The notes under the pieces are model-generated. The model ran no database searches. It saw only the letters and a list, made by a program, of their open reading frames with translations, and had not been told where the DNA came from. From the NCBI GenBank assembly GCA_015490195.1, contig WFYG01000028.1, positions 1-62,314 on the forward strand: a stretch of 62,314 nucleotides of DNA, written 5' to 3'. This document shows, piece by piece, positions 17,425 to 26,646 of this stretch (the stretch's first letter is position 1; every line of letters begins with the position of its first letter). This DNA comes from Thermovibrio sp. (GTDB taxonomy: Bacteria > Aquificota > Aquificia > Desulfurobacteriales > Desulfurobacteriaceae). A program made the position numbers and the translations under genes.

Positions 17425-18340
17425 AGCTGCCGGTATCTGCAACCCCTTTACCTGCTATATCGTAGGCTGTTCCGTGGTCAACCGAAGTTCTTACAATGGG
17501 AAGGCCTAAAGTGACGTTAACGCTCTTTCCGAATCCAGTTAACTTAACCGGTATGAGCCCCTGGTCGTGATACATGGCAAGGACAACGTCAAATTCCCCA
17601 AAAAGAGCTCTGTTAAAGAGAGTATCTGCCGGAAAAGGCCCAGAGACTTCTATACCTAAACTCTTTGCCTCTTCAACTGCCGGAGATATCTCCTCTATCT
17701 CTTCTCTGCCAAACAGGCCTCCTTCACCTGCGTGTGGGTTGAGGCCGCAAACGGCAATTCTGCTGCCGGGGAGAGCTCTCTCTATAAGAAGGAGCTTCTC
17801 CAAAACAGCTTCTTTCTTTACCTTTTTCGGAACCTCCTTTAAAGGCAGATGGGTTGTGAGGAGAACAACTTTCAGTTTCTCGTTTGCAAGCATCATTGCA
17901 AAGTTCTTAACTTCAAAGGAGTAGGCCAGATACTCTGTATGGCCGGGGAAGTTGAACCCGGCGAGCCTTATTGCCTCTTTGTTTATTGGAAGGGTAACGA
18001 TAGCTTTTAACTCCCTCCTTTTGGCGTCTTCTACGGCACTTTTCAAAAAGGAAAATTGAGCCTTTCCAGACTCTTTAGAGACCTTACCAACTTCAAATTG
18101 AACTTCAGGAACGGCCTCTTTCAGGTAAACACCAGGCTCGTCAGGAACTTCAGAAATAACAGGGATGGAGTAGGAAAGGGAGAGGAGCTCCCCGTAAAAC
18201 CTGAGAACTTCTTTAGAACCGTAAACTACGAAGACCTCGTTAAGAGAACGGAGAAAATCAAGGGATTTCAGGAGAACTTCGGCTCCTATCCCCGCCGGGT
18301 CTCCAAGCGTTATTCCTGTTGCCCTTCGTTCCTCTTTAAT
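17369..18340 (-). CDS. pdxA: 4-hydroxythreonine-4-phosphate dehydrogenase
   Basis: PdxA oxidises 4-phosphohydroxythreonine in the deoxyxylulose-dependent vitamin B6 pathway. The frame carries the N-terminal signature [10 protein letters not shown], the histidine in FPGHTEYLA, YHDQGLIPVK and DHGTAYDIAG, the metal-site motifs. It is continuous back to 18340 without any ATG, GTG or TTG at the N-terminus: the first such codon is a TTG at 18046, which would delete the first third. An ATT at 18338-18340, preceded by GAGGGGG with seven-base spacing, gives 323 residues, the normal length. The start therefore seems to be ATT (or possibly the ATA a few codons on). Confidence 0.85.
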   Translation of the reverse strand: MKEERRATGITLGDPAGIGAEVLLKSLDFLRSLNEVFVVYGSKEVLRFYGELLSLSYSIPVISEVPDEPGVYLKEAVPEVQFEVGKVSKESGKAQFSFLKSAVEDAKRRELKAIVTLPINKEAIRLAGFNFPGHTEYLAYSFEVKNFAMMLANEKLKVVLLTTHLPLKEVPKKVKKEAVLEKLLLIERALPGSRIAVCGLNPHAGEGGLFGREEIEEISPAVEEAKSLGIEVSGPFPADTLFNRALFGEFDVVLAMYHDQGLIPVKLTGFGKSVNVTLGLPIVRTSVDHGTAYDIAGKGVADTGSFKEAVKLALEFHSQNQSL

Positions 18341-18609
18341 TCCTCTACCCCCTCAAGTGCTGCTTCTGCCCTCTTTAAAAACTCAGAAGCAATTCTCTCA
18401 CTGAGATTTTTAAGGTCGTTACTGAGCTGTCTCAGTTTGTACTTTAGCTCTATGTTCTCCTGCTCAAGCTCCTCAATTCTCTGTTCAAGAAGAGAAACTT
18501 TCTCTTCGTACTCTTTAACAGTTTCCTCAAAAAGTGAACTAATTTGAGCTGTCAGGCTTATCAGCCTGTTTTTCAACTCCTGAGGAATTTGAAATTCCCT
18601 GTTTTCCAT
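18310..18609 (-). CDS. Small coiled-coil protein of unknown function
   Basis: This 99-residue protein is almost entirely helical, with a heptad-like coiled coil from about residue 20 to 75 ([20 protein letters not shown] and onward), and no signal or membrane segment. It recalls small division or scaffold coiled-coil proteins such as ZapB, but I cannot assign a family. It overlaps the ribBA 3' end by 71 bases and the pdxA 5' end by 31 bases in different frames. An AGGAGGAAA site precedes its ATG. Confidence 0.65.
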   Translation of the reverse strand: MENREFQIPQELKNRLISLTAQISSLFEETVKEYEEKVSLLEQRIEELEQENIELKYKLRQLSNDLKNLSERIASEFLKRAEAALEGVEELKRNEGQQE

Positions 18610-19837
18610 TTTCCTCCTCCAGATTAATCAGATGACCAAGTTTATTTCTTTTCGTCTGTAGATAGCCGATATTATACTCGCAAACTCCGGTAACAATTGG
18701 AACTCTCGCTACAATTTCTAAACCGTAACCCTCTAATCCTATAAGTTTTCTCGGGTTATTTGTCATTAAACGCATCTTCCTTACACCTAAGTCTCTCAAT
18801 ATCTGAGCTCCTATTCCAAAGTCTCTCATGTCAGCAGGAAAACCAAGCTTTTCATTGGCCTCAACTGTGTCAAAGCCGTGATCTTGAAGGTGGTAAGCCT
18901 TTATCTTATTAACAAGACCTATTCCTCGCCCCTCCTGTCTCAGGTAAACAATTATCCCCTTACCCTCTTTAGCTATCATCTCCATAGCTTTGTGAAGCTG
19001 GGAACGGCAGTCACACTTTAAGGAGCCGAAAACGTCTCCCGTAAGGCACTCAGAGTGAACCCTTACGAGAACTGGCTCGTCTTCCCTTATGTCACCCATA
19101 ACGAGAGCTACGTGCTCCTTGTTATCAACAAGAGAGGTGTAAGCGTAAATCTTCCAGTTTCCGTAAACTGTTGGCAGATTAGCAACGGCCTCCCGCCTTA
19201 TAAGGCTCTCGCTCTTCATCCTGTACTCAATAAGGTCTGCAATACTGATAACCTTCAGGCCGTGCCTCTTTGCGTAGTCAAGGAGTTTCGGGAGGCGCAT
19301 CATCGTTCCGTCTTCATCCATAATCTCACATATAACGCCGGCAGGGTAGAGCCCTGCCAGGCGGGCAAGGTCAACGGCAGCTTCTGTGTGGCCTGATCTT
19401 TTAAGAACTCCTCCTTTCTTTGCCCTTAAGGGGAACACGTGCCCCGGTTTGACGAAGTCTTCAGGTTTTGCGTCTGGAGAGACTGCCCTCTTTATGGTTA
19501 TAGCTCTGTCGTAGGCTGAGATTCCAGTAGTTGTCCCAAACTTCGGATGGGCGTCAACTGAAACGCAGAAGGCCGTCTCCTTGGGGTCTGTTGGCCGTGG
19601 AGTCATCGGTTCAAAGCCCAGCTGGTCGCACCTTTCCTCAGGAAGTGCAAGACAGATAAGCCCCCTTCCGTACTTTGCCATGAAGTTAATGGCTTCTGGC
19701 GTTACCTTCTCGGCAGCTATTACAAGGTCCCCCTCGTTCTCCCTGTTTGGGTCGTCAACAACAACAACCATTTTCCCCTGTTTTATGTCTTCAATGGCCT
19801 CTTCAACTCTGTTAAGGGGGAACCTGCCCTTTACCAA
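18539..19837 (-). CDS. ribBA: Bifunctional 3,4-dihydroxy-2-butanone-4-phosphate synthase / GTP cyclohydrolase II
   Basis: RibBA supplies both precursors of riboflavin. Residues 1-205 are the DHBP synthase domain ([41 protein letters not shown]); residues about 206-400 are GTP cyclohydrolase II with the zinc site [15 protein letters not shown] and the RQEGRGIG motif. The start is TTG directly after the clpP stop, with AGGAGG inside the clpP end. The last 25 or so residues are a non-conserved tail that overlaps the next gene. Confidence 0.94.
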   Translation of the reverse strand: MVKGRFPLNRVEEAIEDIKQGKMVVVVDDPNRENEGDLVIAAEKVTPEAINFMAKYGRGLICLALPEERCDQLGFEPMTPRPTDPKETAFCVSVDAHPKFGTTTGISAYDRAITIKRAVSPDAKPEDFVKPGHVFPLRAKKGGVLKRSGHTEAAVDLARLAGLYPAGVICEIMDEDGTMMRLPKLLDYAKRHGLKVISIADLIEYRMKSESLIRREAVANLPTVYGNWKIYAYTSLVDNKEHVALVMGDIREDEPVLVRVHSECLTGDVFGSLKCDCRSQLHKAMEMIAKEGKGIIVYLRQEGRGIGLVNKIKAYHLQDHGFDTVEANEKLGFPADMRDFGIGAQILRDLGVRKMRLMTNNPRKLIGLEGYGLEIVARVPIVTGVCEYNIGYLQTKRNKLGHLINLEEENGKQGISNSSGVEKQADKPDSSN

Positions 19838-20440
19838 CTATCCGTTCCTCCTTGTAAGAACTTTGTCAATGAGACCGTACTCCTTCGCCTCTTCAGCGCT
19901 CATGAAGAAGTCTCTGTCTGTATCCTTTTCAATCTTCTCTAAGGGCTGGCCTGTGTGTTTTGCCAGTATTTCGTTAAGCATCTGTTTTAGCCTCAGTATC
20001 TCCTTTGCGTGTATCTCTATGTCTGTAGCCTGTCCCTGGAAGCCTCCAAGTGGCTGATGGATCATTATCCTGGCGTGGGGAAGGGCGAAGCGCTTGCCGG
20101 GAGCTCCTGCCGCCAAAAGCACCGCCCCCATACTGGCAGCCTGCCCCATACAGATGGTCACAACGTCCGGCTTTATGTACTGCATAGTGTCGTATATGGC
20201 AAGTCCTGCCGTAACAACTCCTCCGGGGCTGTTTATGTAGAGGTAGATGTCCTTTTCCGGGTCTTCAGCCTCTAAGAAGAGGAGCTGAGCCACTATCAGG
20301 TTTGCCACGTGGTCGTCTATTGGAGTTCCAAGCATCACGATTCTGTCTTTTAAGAGGCGTGAGTAGATGTCGTAGGCTCTCTCTCCCCTTCCAGTCTGCT
20401 CAATAACTATGGGAACGTACTGGTTGAGTATCTCTTCCAT
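19838..20440 (-). CDS. clpP: ATP-dependent Clp protease proteolytic subunit
   Basis: ClpP is the serine protease chamber that works with ClpC or ClpX. The 200 residues show the catalytic serine in GQAASMGAV, the histidine in [10 protein letters not shown] and the aspartate in the [15 protein letters not shown] region, all typical. A GGAGG site precedes the ATG. It is followed without a gap by ribBA and lies 39 bases after the rel gene stop, so this minus-strand run is probably one operon from rel to pdxA. Confidence 0.96.
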   Translation of the reverse strand: MEEILNQYVPIVIEQTGRGERAYDIYSRLLKDRIVMLGTPIDDHVANLIVAQLLFLEAEDPEKDIYLYINSPGGVVTAGLAIYDTMQYIKPDVVTICMGQAASMGAVLLAAGAPGKRFALPHARIMIHQPLGGFQGQATDIEIHAKEILRLKQMLNEILAKHTGQPLEKIEKDTDRDFFMSAEEAKEYGLIDKVLTRRNG

Positions 20441-20479
20441 CTAAACCTCCGTCGCTATTTTGTAACTGAAAAGATATGC

Positions 20480-22633
20480 CTATCCTGCCGGCTGTTTTAC
20501 CCTCTCCCTCTGAATCCTCTTTGCCGCAATCACCCCCTTAACTCCCCTTATAGCCGAAAGGAGATTCTGGAGCTCTTCTCTACTCCTCACCTCAACGATA
20601 AAGTCCAGAACAGCTCTTCCGTGAACTAGCCTAGTGGTTACAGACTTTATGTTTATGTTCTGTTTTGAGATAACGGCAGAAACCTCTGCAAGCATTCCCG
20701 GCCTGTCCTCGGTAGAGACTCTTATCTTGGCCGGGTAAACCTTTCCCGAGGGGATAAAGTTAACCTGAACGAGCTTTCCGGGGGAACTCTCCCTAATTTG
20801 CCTTACAACTATGCAGTTTGCAGCGTGAATCACAACTCCTTTACCCGTATTAATAACGCCTACAACCCTGTCTCCGGGAAGGGGGTGGCAGCAGGTTGCA
20901 ATTGAAACGGCTACGTTGTCTATTCCGTCAACTGTTATTGCTACGTCTCCTCTGTCTGACGTCCCTTTCTTCCTCTTTTTCCTGGTTTCAACGGGAAGCC
21001 CTAAAAGCCTCCTTGCTGCAACGTCGGGGTCAAGCTTTCCAAAGCCCACGTCAATTAAAAGGGAATCAAGCTTTGAGTAACCAAGCCCCTTTATCCTTTC
21101 CAAAACTTCCGGGTTCTCCCCAACAGTTCCCAGAGTAGAGCCGAGTTTCCTTAAAGCTTTATCAACCAGGCTCTCACCGAGCTTTTTAGCCCTCTCGTTC
21201 TCCTCCTTCCTTAAAAAGCTCCTTATTGCCTGACGAGCCTTTGAGGTCTTTACAAAGTTGAGCCAGTCTCTATTTGGCCTTTCTTCACTTCCGGTAATGA
21301 TCTCAACCCTGTCTCCGCTGCTTAAAACGTAGTTCAGCGGAACGAGCTTACCGTTAACCTTTGCAGCCCTGCACCTGTGCCCTACAGAGGTGTGGATGGC
21401 GTACGCAAAGTCAACAGGAGTTGCCCCAACGGGAAGGGTCTTAATGTCTCCCTTTGGAGTGAATACATAGATATCTTCGTTGTAGAGGTCTTTTCTAACG
21501 GAGTCTATAAACTCGTTGGGGTCTTTCTCTTCCTTAACCCACTCAAGGAGATTTCTGAGCCAGAGGAACCTCTCCTTCTCCGCCTCAGAGAGAGCTCCCC
21601 CACCCTCTTTGTACTTCCAGTGGGCGGCAATACCCAGCTCGGCAACCTGGTGCATCTCCCAGGTTCTTATCTGAAACTCAATAAACTGACCTTTAGGCCC
21701 TACAACGGTTGTGTGTAGAGACTGGTACATGTTTGGTTTTGGAACGGCTATGTAGTCCTTTATCCTGCCGGGAACGGGAGTCCAGAGGCTGTGGATAATT
21801 CCCAGAATCTGGTAGCAGTTACCGACAGTGTCAGTAATAACCCTTATCCCGGCAACGTCGTAAACCTCTTCAAAGGGGATTCCCTTCGTAACCATCTTCC
21901 TGTAGATGCCGTAGATGTGCTTTATCCTCCACTGAATGTCACCTTTTATGCCGTTCTTCCGGAGTTCCTTCTTCACAGTTTCAATAACCCCTTCAAGGTA
22001 GGGAAGTATCTTCCTCTTCTTCTCTTTAACCTTCTTCTCTATTGAGTAGTAGGCCTCAGGGTCAAGGTACTTAAGGGACAGATCCTCAAGCTCGTTCTTT
22101 ACCCTGTACATACCGAGCCTGTTAGCAAGGGGTGCGTAAATGGTAAGGGTCTCCTTTGCGTTCCTCAGCTGGCTCTCCCTCTTCATGTGGTGGAGAGTCC
22201 TCATGTTGTGGAGCCTGTCGGCAAGCTTAACTATCAGAACCCTTATGTCCTCTGCAAGTGAGATAAGGAGATTACGGAAGCTCTCAGCCTCCTTTTCTTC
22301 CTTACTCTGAAACGAGTAACCTTCAAGTTTTGTAACCCCTTTAACTATAAAGGCCACCTCACGGCCAAACTCTCTCTCAATCTCCTCTAATGTCGTGTCC
22401 GTATCCTCAACGGTATCGTGGAGAAGGCCTGCAACGATGGTTGGAACGTCCATTCGGAGCTCAGCAAGTATGTAGGCAACCTCAGCCGGATGGATGAAGT
22501 AGGGTTCCCCCGACTTCCTGAACTGCCCTTCGTGCTTCCTCTTTGCAAAATCGTAGGCTTTCTCTATCAGCTTTTCGTCAAAGTTTGTTCTGTACTCCTT
22601 CACTTTGTCTATAATTTCCTGACAGCTCCTCAT
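20480..22633 (-). CDS. rel: Bifunctional (p)ppGpp synthetase/hydrolase (Rel/SpoT)
   Basis: This 717-residue stringent-response enzyme has all the expected parts in order: HD hydrolase domain with intact HDTVEDTDTT, synthetase domain with YQSLHTTV, a TGS domain (VFTPKGDIKTLPVGATPVDF), a zinc-finger-like ATCCHPLPGD segment, and a C-terminal ACT domain (RPGMLAEVSAVISKQNINIK). Both catalytic motifs are present, so it should make and destroy (p)ppGpp. It is divergent from murI across 67 bases. Confidence 0.95.
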   Translation of the reverse strand: MRSCQEIIDKVKEYRTNFDEKLIEKAYDFAKRKHEGQFRKSGEPYFIHPAEVAYILAELRMDVPTIVAGLLHDTVEDTDTTLEEIEREFGREVAFIVKGVTKLEGYSFQSKEEKEAESFRNLLISLAEDIRVLIVKLADRLHNMRTLHHMKRESQLRNAKETLTIYAPLANRLGMYRVKNELEDLSLKYLDPEAYYSIEKKVKEKKRKILPYLEGVIETVKKELRKNGIKGDIQWRIKHIYGIYRKMVTKGIPFEEVYDVAGIRVITDTVGNCYQILGIIHSLWTPVPGRIKDYIAVPKPNMYQSLHTTVVGPKGQFIEFQIRTWEMHQVAELGIAAHWKYKEGGGALSEAEKERFLWLRNLLEWVKEEKDPNEFIDSVRKDLYNEDIYVFTPKGDIKTLPVGATPVDFAYAIHTSVGHRCRAAKVNGKLVPLNYVLSSGDRVEIITGSEERPNRDWLNFVKTSKARQAIRSFLRKEENERAKKLGESLVDKALRKLGSTLGTVGENPEVLERIKGLGYSKLDSLLIDVGFGKLDPDVAARRLLGLPVETRKKRKKGTSDRGDVAITVDGIDNVAVSIATCCHPLPGDRVVGVINTGKGVVIHAANCIVVRQIRESSPGKLVQVNFIPSGKVYPAKIRVSTEDRPGMLAEVSAVISKQNINIKSVTTRLVHGRAVLDFIVEVRSREELQNLLSAIRGVKGVIAAKRIQRERVKQPAG

Positions 22634-22700
22634 AAACCGTCACCTTTAAGAAAGTTTTGCCTAACTCAATTAAATAAAGTTACCAACTTCAGGAGATGCA

Positions 22701-23489
22701 ATGCCAGACAGTCCTATAGGCATCTTTGACTCTGGAGTGGGGGGGCTTACAGTTCTTAAAGCTCTGAGGGAGCTCCTGCCTGCAGAGAACCTCATCTACT
22801 TTGGAGACACGGCAAGAGTTCCCTACGGAACGAAGTCCCACAAAACGATAATAAGGTACAGTCTTCAGAACACCAAACTGCTCCAGAGGTTCAGGGTAAA
22901 GATGGTGGTTGTGGCCTGTAATACCTCTTCAGCTCATGCATTAGAGATATTGAAGGAAGAGTTCCCCTTCCCGATTATAGGGGTTGTAGAACCCGGCGCC
23001 AAAGAGGCAGTAAAGGCAAGCAGGAGCGGGAGGATAGGAGTTATAGGAACAGAAGCAACAGTAAGGAGCGAGGCATACAGGAAGGCCATAGTCTCCTTAG
23101 ACCCGTTCTGTCGGGTCTTCCAGAAGGCCTGTCCTCTCTTTGTTCCACTTATAGAGGAGGGGTGGCTTGAAGACGAGATAACAGAGAAAGTTGCAGAGAG
23201 GTACCTGGGGGAGCTCCTTAAGGAGGAGATAGACACACTCGTTTTAGGATGCACCCACTACCCTCTGATAAAGGGAGTTCTATCAAAAGTGTGTGGAGAC
23301 GTTAAGCTGGTAGATTCTGCGGGTGCAGTTGCAAAGGAAGTTGAGAGGTTACTTCCTGCAAAGAACTCTGGAAAGAGGGGAAGCGTTAGAATACTTGTAA
23401 GCGATAAAACAGAGCGTTTTGAGAGAATTGCAAAGATGATAATGGAAGAAAAGGTGGAGATAGAGGAGGTTGAAATTGACAAGGAGTGA
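22701..23489 (+). CDS. murI: Glutamate racemase
   Basis: MurI makes D-glutamate for peptidoglycan. The 262-residue protein has the family start [14 protein letters not shown], the first catalytic cysteine in [12 protein letters not shown] and the second in [16 protein letters not shown] site precedes the ATG. Its 3' end overlaps the start of rph, so murI-rph-rdgB form an overlapping operon. Confidence 0.95.
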   Translation: MPDSPIGIFDSGVGGLTVLKALRELLPAENLIYFGDTARVPYGTKSHKTIIRYSLQNTKLLQRFRVKMVVVACNTSSAHALEILKEEFPFPIIGVVEPGAKEAVKASRSGRIGVIGTEATVRSEAYRKAIVSLDPFCRVFQKACPLFVPLIEEGWLEDEITEKVAERYLGELLKEEIDTLVLGCTHYPLIKGVLSKVCGDVKLVDSAGAVAKEVERLLPAKNSGKRGSVRILVSDKTERFERIAKMIMEEKVEIEEVEIDKE

Positions 23490-24186
23490 CGGGAGAGCTT
23501 CCGACCAGCTGAGAGAGGTAAAGATAACTCTTGACTTCATAAAGCACGCAGAAGGCTCCTGCCTCATTGAGTTTGGAGATACAAAGGTAATCTGCACAGC
23601 CTCCGTAGAGGAGAAAGTACCTCCGTTCCTGAAGGGAACCGGCCAGGGCTGGATAACGGCAGAGTACTCCATGCTTCCAAGGGCAACAGCCCAGAGAACA
23701 ATCAGAGAAGCGGCAAAGGGAAAACTTACCGGAAGAACTCAGGAGATTCAGAGGTTAATAGGAAGGTCTTTAAGGAGCGCCGTTGACCTTACAGCCCTGG
23801 GAGAGATAACAATCTGGATAGACTGTGACGTAATACAGGCCGACGGCGGAACGAGAACTGCGTCAATAACTGGAGCCTTCGTTGCACTCCACAGAGCCCT
23901 GGAAAGAGTAGATAAACTTAATGCAGTTAAAAGCTTTGTTGCTGCTGTAAGCGTGGGAATAGTTGACGGCCAGTTCCTGTTAGACCTCAACTACGAGGAA
24001 GACTCAATGGCAGAAGTTGACATGAACGTAGTAATGAACGACTGGGGACTGTTCGTTGAAGTTCAGGGAACAGCCGAAGGAGAACCCTTCTCAAGGGAAG
24101 CACTCAACAGACTACTTGATTTAGGAGAGAAGGGAATAAAAGAGCTAATAACCATCCAGAAAGAGACTTTGGGAGTGAAGCAGTGA
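23476..24186 (+). CDS. rph: Ribonuclease PH
   Basis: RNase PH trims tRNA 3' ends by phosphorolysis. The sequence has [11 protein letters not shown] at the start, the core [14 protein letters not shown], and [19 protein letters not shown]. The start chosen is TTG at 23476, six bases past the AGGAGG site at 23464-23469; the upstream TTG at 23470 abuts that site and is less likely. The protein is then 236 residues, a usual length. It overlaps murI by 14 bases and shares a GTGA overlap with rdgB. Confidence 0.93.
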   Translation: MTRSDGRASDQLREVKITLDFIKHAEGSCLIEFGDTKVICTASVEEKVPPFLKGTGQGWITAEYSMLPRATAQRTIREAAKGKLTGRTQEIQRLIGRSLRSAVDLTALGEITIWIDCDVIQADGGTRTASITGAFVALHRALERVDKLNAVKSFVAAVSVGIVDGQFLLDLNYEEDSMAEVDMNVVMNDWGLFVEVQGTAEGEPFSREALNRLLDLGEKGIKELITIQKETLGVKQ

Positions 24187-24779
24187 AGATAGTTTTTGCT
24201 ACAAAAAACAGGGGAAAGGTTAGAGAGGTTCAGGAGAAACTTAAAGAGTTTGGAATTGAAGTTGTCCCCATTGATGAAGTGGCAGAAGTAGAGGCTCCCG
24301 AGGAAACCGGGAAAACTTTCTGTGAAAACGCCTACCAGAAGGCAACCTACTATTCCGAAAAACTGGGAATGCCCGTAATAGCTGAAGACTCAGGCCTTGA
24401 AGTTAAAGCACTGGGAGGAAAGCCCGGCGTGTACTCCTCCCGGTTTGCAGGAGAGAACGCAACAGACGAGGAGAACAACAGAAAACTGATAGAAGAACTC
24501 AGAAAGAGGGGGTTAGAGAACTCCCCAGCCAGGTACGTCTCTTTCATATTCCTGGCCTTTCTAGAAAAGGCTGGCCTGTGGAGTGAAGGTGAGGTGAGAG
24601 GAAGAGTAATAACGGAGCCAAGGGGAACGGGAGGTTTCGGTTACGACCCTCTTTTTATACCGAAAGGTTACGGGAAGACGATGGCGGAGCTCCCCCTGAA
24701 GGAGAAGAACAGAATCAGCCACAGGGGAAAGGCTGTAGAGAAACTTGTAAACATTATTAGATTAGTTAAAAAGCTTTAA
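24183..24779 (+). CDS. rdgB: XTP/dITP pyrophosphatase (RdgB/HAM1)
   Basis: This housekeeping enzyme removes deaminated purine nucleotides from the pool. The 198 residues start with the family motif [12 protein letters not shown], then [20 protein letters not shown] and [11 protein letters not shown], which bind substrate and metal. The start is GTG at 24183, overlapping the rph stop. The frame ends 67 bases before the DivIVA gene, which has its own promoter. Confidence 0.95.
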   Translation: MKIVFATKNRGKVREVQEKLKEFGIEVVPIDEVAEVEAPEETGKTFCENAYQKATYYSEKLGMPVIAEDSGLEVKALGGKPGVYSSRFAGENATDEENNRKLIEELRKRGLENSPARYVSFIFLAFLEKAGLWSEGEVRGRVITEPRGTGGFGYDPLFIPKGYGKTMAELPLKEKNRISHRGKAVEKLVNIIRLVKKL

Positions 24780-24785
24780 AATTAC

Positions 24786-24815
24786 TTACAACAGAAAACC
24801 CTCCGCTGTTATAAT
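24786..24815 (+). promoter_or_regulatory. Predicted promoter for the DivIVA gene
   Basis: TTACAA (24786-24791) and a perfect TATAAT (24810-24815) are 18 bases apart, about 31 bases upstream of the DivIVA start. It starts a new transcript after rdgB. Confidence 0.5.
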
Positions 24816-24846
24816 CTTAGGACAACAACAATTAGAGGAACAAGGA

Positions 24847-25374
24847 ATGGAGAACCAAAGATTTAAAAAACTTACCCCCCAAGAGATAAAAAACCAGGAG
24901 TTCAGCAAGAAACTCTTCGGCTACGACCCCGACGAAGTTGAACTTTTCCTTTCAAGAGTCGCTCATGCATACGAAGAGCTCCTTAAAGAAGTTGAAAAGC
25001 TTAAAACCAGAACGCCGGAATACAGGGCTGAACAGGTAATGGAGAAAGCCCGTAAGGAAATTGAGAAACTGGTTGAAGCCAAAAAGAAAGAGCTCCGCGA
25101 TATAGAAAAGAAGAAAGAAGAACTTGAGATAGAGATAGAGAAACTCCGCTTCACCCAGAAGAAAATGACAAACCGCCTCAAACTGGCACTTCTTGAAATG
25201 ACGAGAATACTGAAGGAGTTGGAAGAAGATGTTAAGAGTAAGGAAAAGAGAGAACTCTCTGGAGATAGAGGTGAAAGTCCAGCCGAAAGCCTCAAGGAAC
25301 AGGATAGAGAAGGTAGAGGAAGGAAGACTGAAGATAAAAGTGACAGTTCCTCCAGAGGGGGGGAAGGCCAATAG
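24847..25374 (+). CDS. DivIVA-domain protein
   Basis: The first 50 residues match the DivIVA membrane-binding domain: LTPQEIKNQEFSKKLFGYDPDEVELFL. A long lysine/glutamate-rich coiled coil follows to about residue 130, and the last 45 residues are a polar, serine- and glycine-rich tail. DivIVA relatives mark curved membrane and guide division or growth. The tail is encoded in DNA that also encodes the UPF0235 gene in another frame, so it may be poorly conserved. Confidence 0.85.
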   Translation: MENQRFKKLTPQEIKNQEFSKKLFGYDPDEVELFLSRVAHAYEELLKEVEKLKTRTPEYRAEQVMEKARKEIEKLVEAKKKELRDIEKKKEELEIEIEKLRFTQKKMTNRLKLALLEMTRILKELEEDVKSKEKRELSGDRGESPAESLKEQDREGRGRKTEDKSDSSSRGGEGQ

Positions 25375-25534
25375 GGCAGTAGTTGAGCTTCTTTCTAAAA
25401 CCTTGAAAGTTCCAAAGAGCTCCATTGAAATTGTAAGAGGTGAAACCAGTAGGATTAAAACGGTAAGGATAGAAGGGATAGATTTGGCAAAGTTGCAAGA
25501 AAAACTTGGAATAGAAGAGGTAGAAATATCTTGA
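25229..25534 (+). CDS. UPF0235/DUF167 family protein (YggU-like)
   Basis: This 101-residue protein matches the UPF0235 family: EIEVKVQPKASRNRI, VTVPPEGGKANRAVVELL and VRGETSRIKTV. The function of the family is not known. It begins inside the DivIVA gene and overlaps it by 146 bases. The conserved core starts only about eight residues after the ATG, so most of the overlap cannot be removed by choosing a later start. Confidence 0.88.
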   Translation: MLRVRKRENSLEIEVKVQPKASRNRIEKVEEGRLKIKVTVPPEGGKANRAVVELLSKTLKVPKSSIEIVRGETSRIKTVRIEGIDLAKLQEKLGIEEVEIS

Positions 25535-25559
25535 CAACCCTCCTGAATAATAGTATTTT
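25531..25559 (+). promoter_or_regulatory. Predicted promoter for the HU gene
   Basis: A perfect TTGACA (25531-25536) and TATTTT (25554-25559) are 17 bases apart, overlapping the end of the UPF0235 gene and about 57 bases upstream of the HU start. Confidence 0.6.
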
Positions 25560-25616
25560 CATGATAAAGCCTTGAAACACTTAGCTTAACCAAACTTAAT
25601 GAAAGGAGGGAGCGGC

Positions 25617-25916
25617 ATGACAAAGAGTGATCTCGTAGCCGCAATCGCCGAGAAGGCGGGAATAAGGAAGAAGGACGCAGAAGCTGCCCTCAACGCCTTC
25701 ATTGAGGTGGTAACAGAAGCCCTCAAGAAGGGAGACAAGGTAGAGATAAGGGGCTTCGGTACTTTCCTCATGAAGGAGAGGGCTGCAAGAGTTGCAAGGA
25801 ATCCCAAAACTGGCGAAAAGGTGGAAGTTCCTCCAAAACTTGTTCCTGCTTTCAAACCTGGAAAAGACCTCAAAGAAGCTACAGAGAAAGAGCTCAAGAA
25901 AAAGAGGAAGAAGTAA
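25617..25916 (+). CDS. hup: HU family DNA-binding protein
   Basis: This 99-residue histone-like protein bends and compacts DNA as a dimer. It shows MTKSDLVAAIAEKAG at the start, the body motif VEIRGFGTFLMKERAARVARNPKTGEKVEVPPKLVPAFKPGK, split by a short loop, and a lysine-rich end. The start chosen is the ATG at 25617, after an AAGGAGGG site; the frame opens at 25599 but the ribosome site would then be inside the gene. Confidence 0.94.
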   Translation: MTKSDLVAAIAEKAGIRKKDAEAALNAFIEVVTEALKKGDKVEIRGFGTFLMKERAARVARNPKTGEKVEVPPKLVPAFKPGKDLKEATEKELKKKRKK

Positions 25917-25923
25917 ATTTGAC

Positions 25924-25948
25924 GGGGGAGGGCAAGGTTTCCTCCCCC
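25924..25948. terminator. Hairpin between convergent HU and lepB genes
   Basis: GGGGGAGG (25924-25931) pairs with CCTCCCCC (25941-25948) around a nine-base loop, between the HU stop and the lepB stop. The stem is strong but no long T run follows on either strand. It could serve both genes. Confidence 0.55.
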
Positions 25949-25953
25949 TATAG

Positions 25954-26595
25954 TCAGTGAATCAACTTAAAGAACCTGTTAAACCTGGGCATGTGCTTCT
26001 CGGAATCCCAGGAGAAGAAGATAATTCTGGCAATTCCAACAATTTTGCTCCTGTCAACAAAACCCCAGTAACGGCTGTCGTAACTGTTGTTCCTGTTGTC
26101 TCCCATCATAAAGTACTTCCCCTTAGGAACGATGAAAACGGAAGTATTATCTCCCTGTGTACCGGTTTTTAATATGTAGTGCTTCTTTACAGTTCCGTTC
26201 TTCTTAGGAAGGAACTCGTAGTAGAGCTTTCCTGTATGTTTCTGCCCATTTTCATAGTAACTGTAAAGCCCAAGGTACTTGTACTTACAGGGTTTTCCGT
26301 TAACGTAAAGAATGCCGTTTTTAATCTGTATTCTATCTCCCGGAACTCCAACTATTCGTTTAATGTAGTAAACGCTTTCGTTAAGGGGAAAGTGGAAAAC
26401 TACAACATCTCCCCTTTCAGGAGGTCGGAAATGGTAGGTAACCTTATCAACAAGAATGAAATCTCCAATAAGAAGGGTAGGAATCATTGAACCTGAAGGA
26501 ATGTGGAAAGACTGAACTATAAAAGTTCTGATAATCAGAGCCAGAATTAGAGCAACGGCCAAAGATTTAAGGTTTTCAATAAGCTTCTCTCCCAT
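25954..26595 (-). CDS. lepB: Signal peptidase I
   Basis: LepB removes signal peptides from exported proteins. The 213 residues have one N-terminal membrane span (LAVALILALIIRTFIVQSF) followed by the catalytic serine in IPSGSMIPTL (about residue 36), the lysine region YYIKRIVGVPGD, and the conserved FMMGDNRNNSYDSR box. The single-span form is common outside proteobacteria. The divergent outer-membrane gene starts 51 bases upstream. Confidence 0.95.
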   Translation of the reverse strand: MGEKLIENLKSLAVALILALIIRTFIVQSFHIPSGSMIPTLLIGDFILVDKVTYHFRPPERGDVVVFHFPLNESVYYIKRIVGVPGDRIQIKNGILYVNGKPCKYKYLGLYSYYENGQKHTGKLYYEFLPKKNGTVKKHYILKTGTQGDNTSVFIVPKGKYFMMGDNRNNSYDSRYWGFVDRSKIVGIARIIFFSWDSEKHMPRFNRFFKLIH

Positions 26596-26646
26596 TAAAT
26601 TACTCCCGAGTGATTTTTGGCCAAATTATACTCCCGGAGAGGAGAG

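Noticed and set aside
17369-18046. PdxA as a truncated 225-residue protein or with a frameshift near 18046
   Set aside because: The reading frame continues upstream without a break and includes the family's N-terminal motif; only the start codon is unusual.
18056-18547. A 163-codon plus-strand frame opposite pdxA and the coiled-coil gene
   Set aside because: Its translation is Ser/Phe/Leu-rich antisense of two convincing minus-strand genes and has no motif.
25599-25616. Earlier ATG for the HU gene
   Set aside because: It would place the ribosome site inside the gene and add residues not found in HU proteins.
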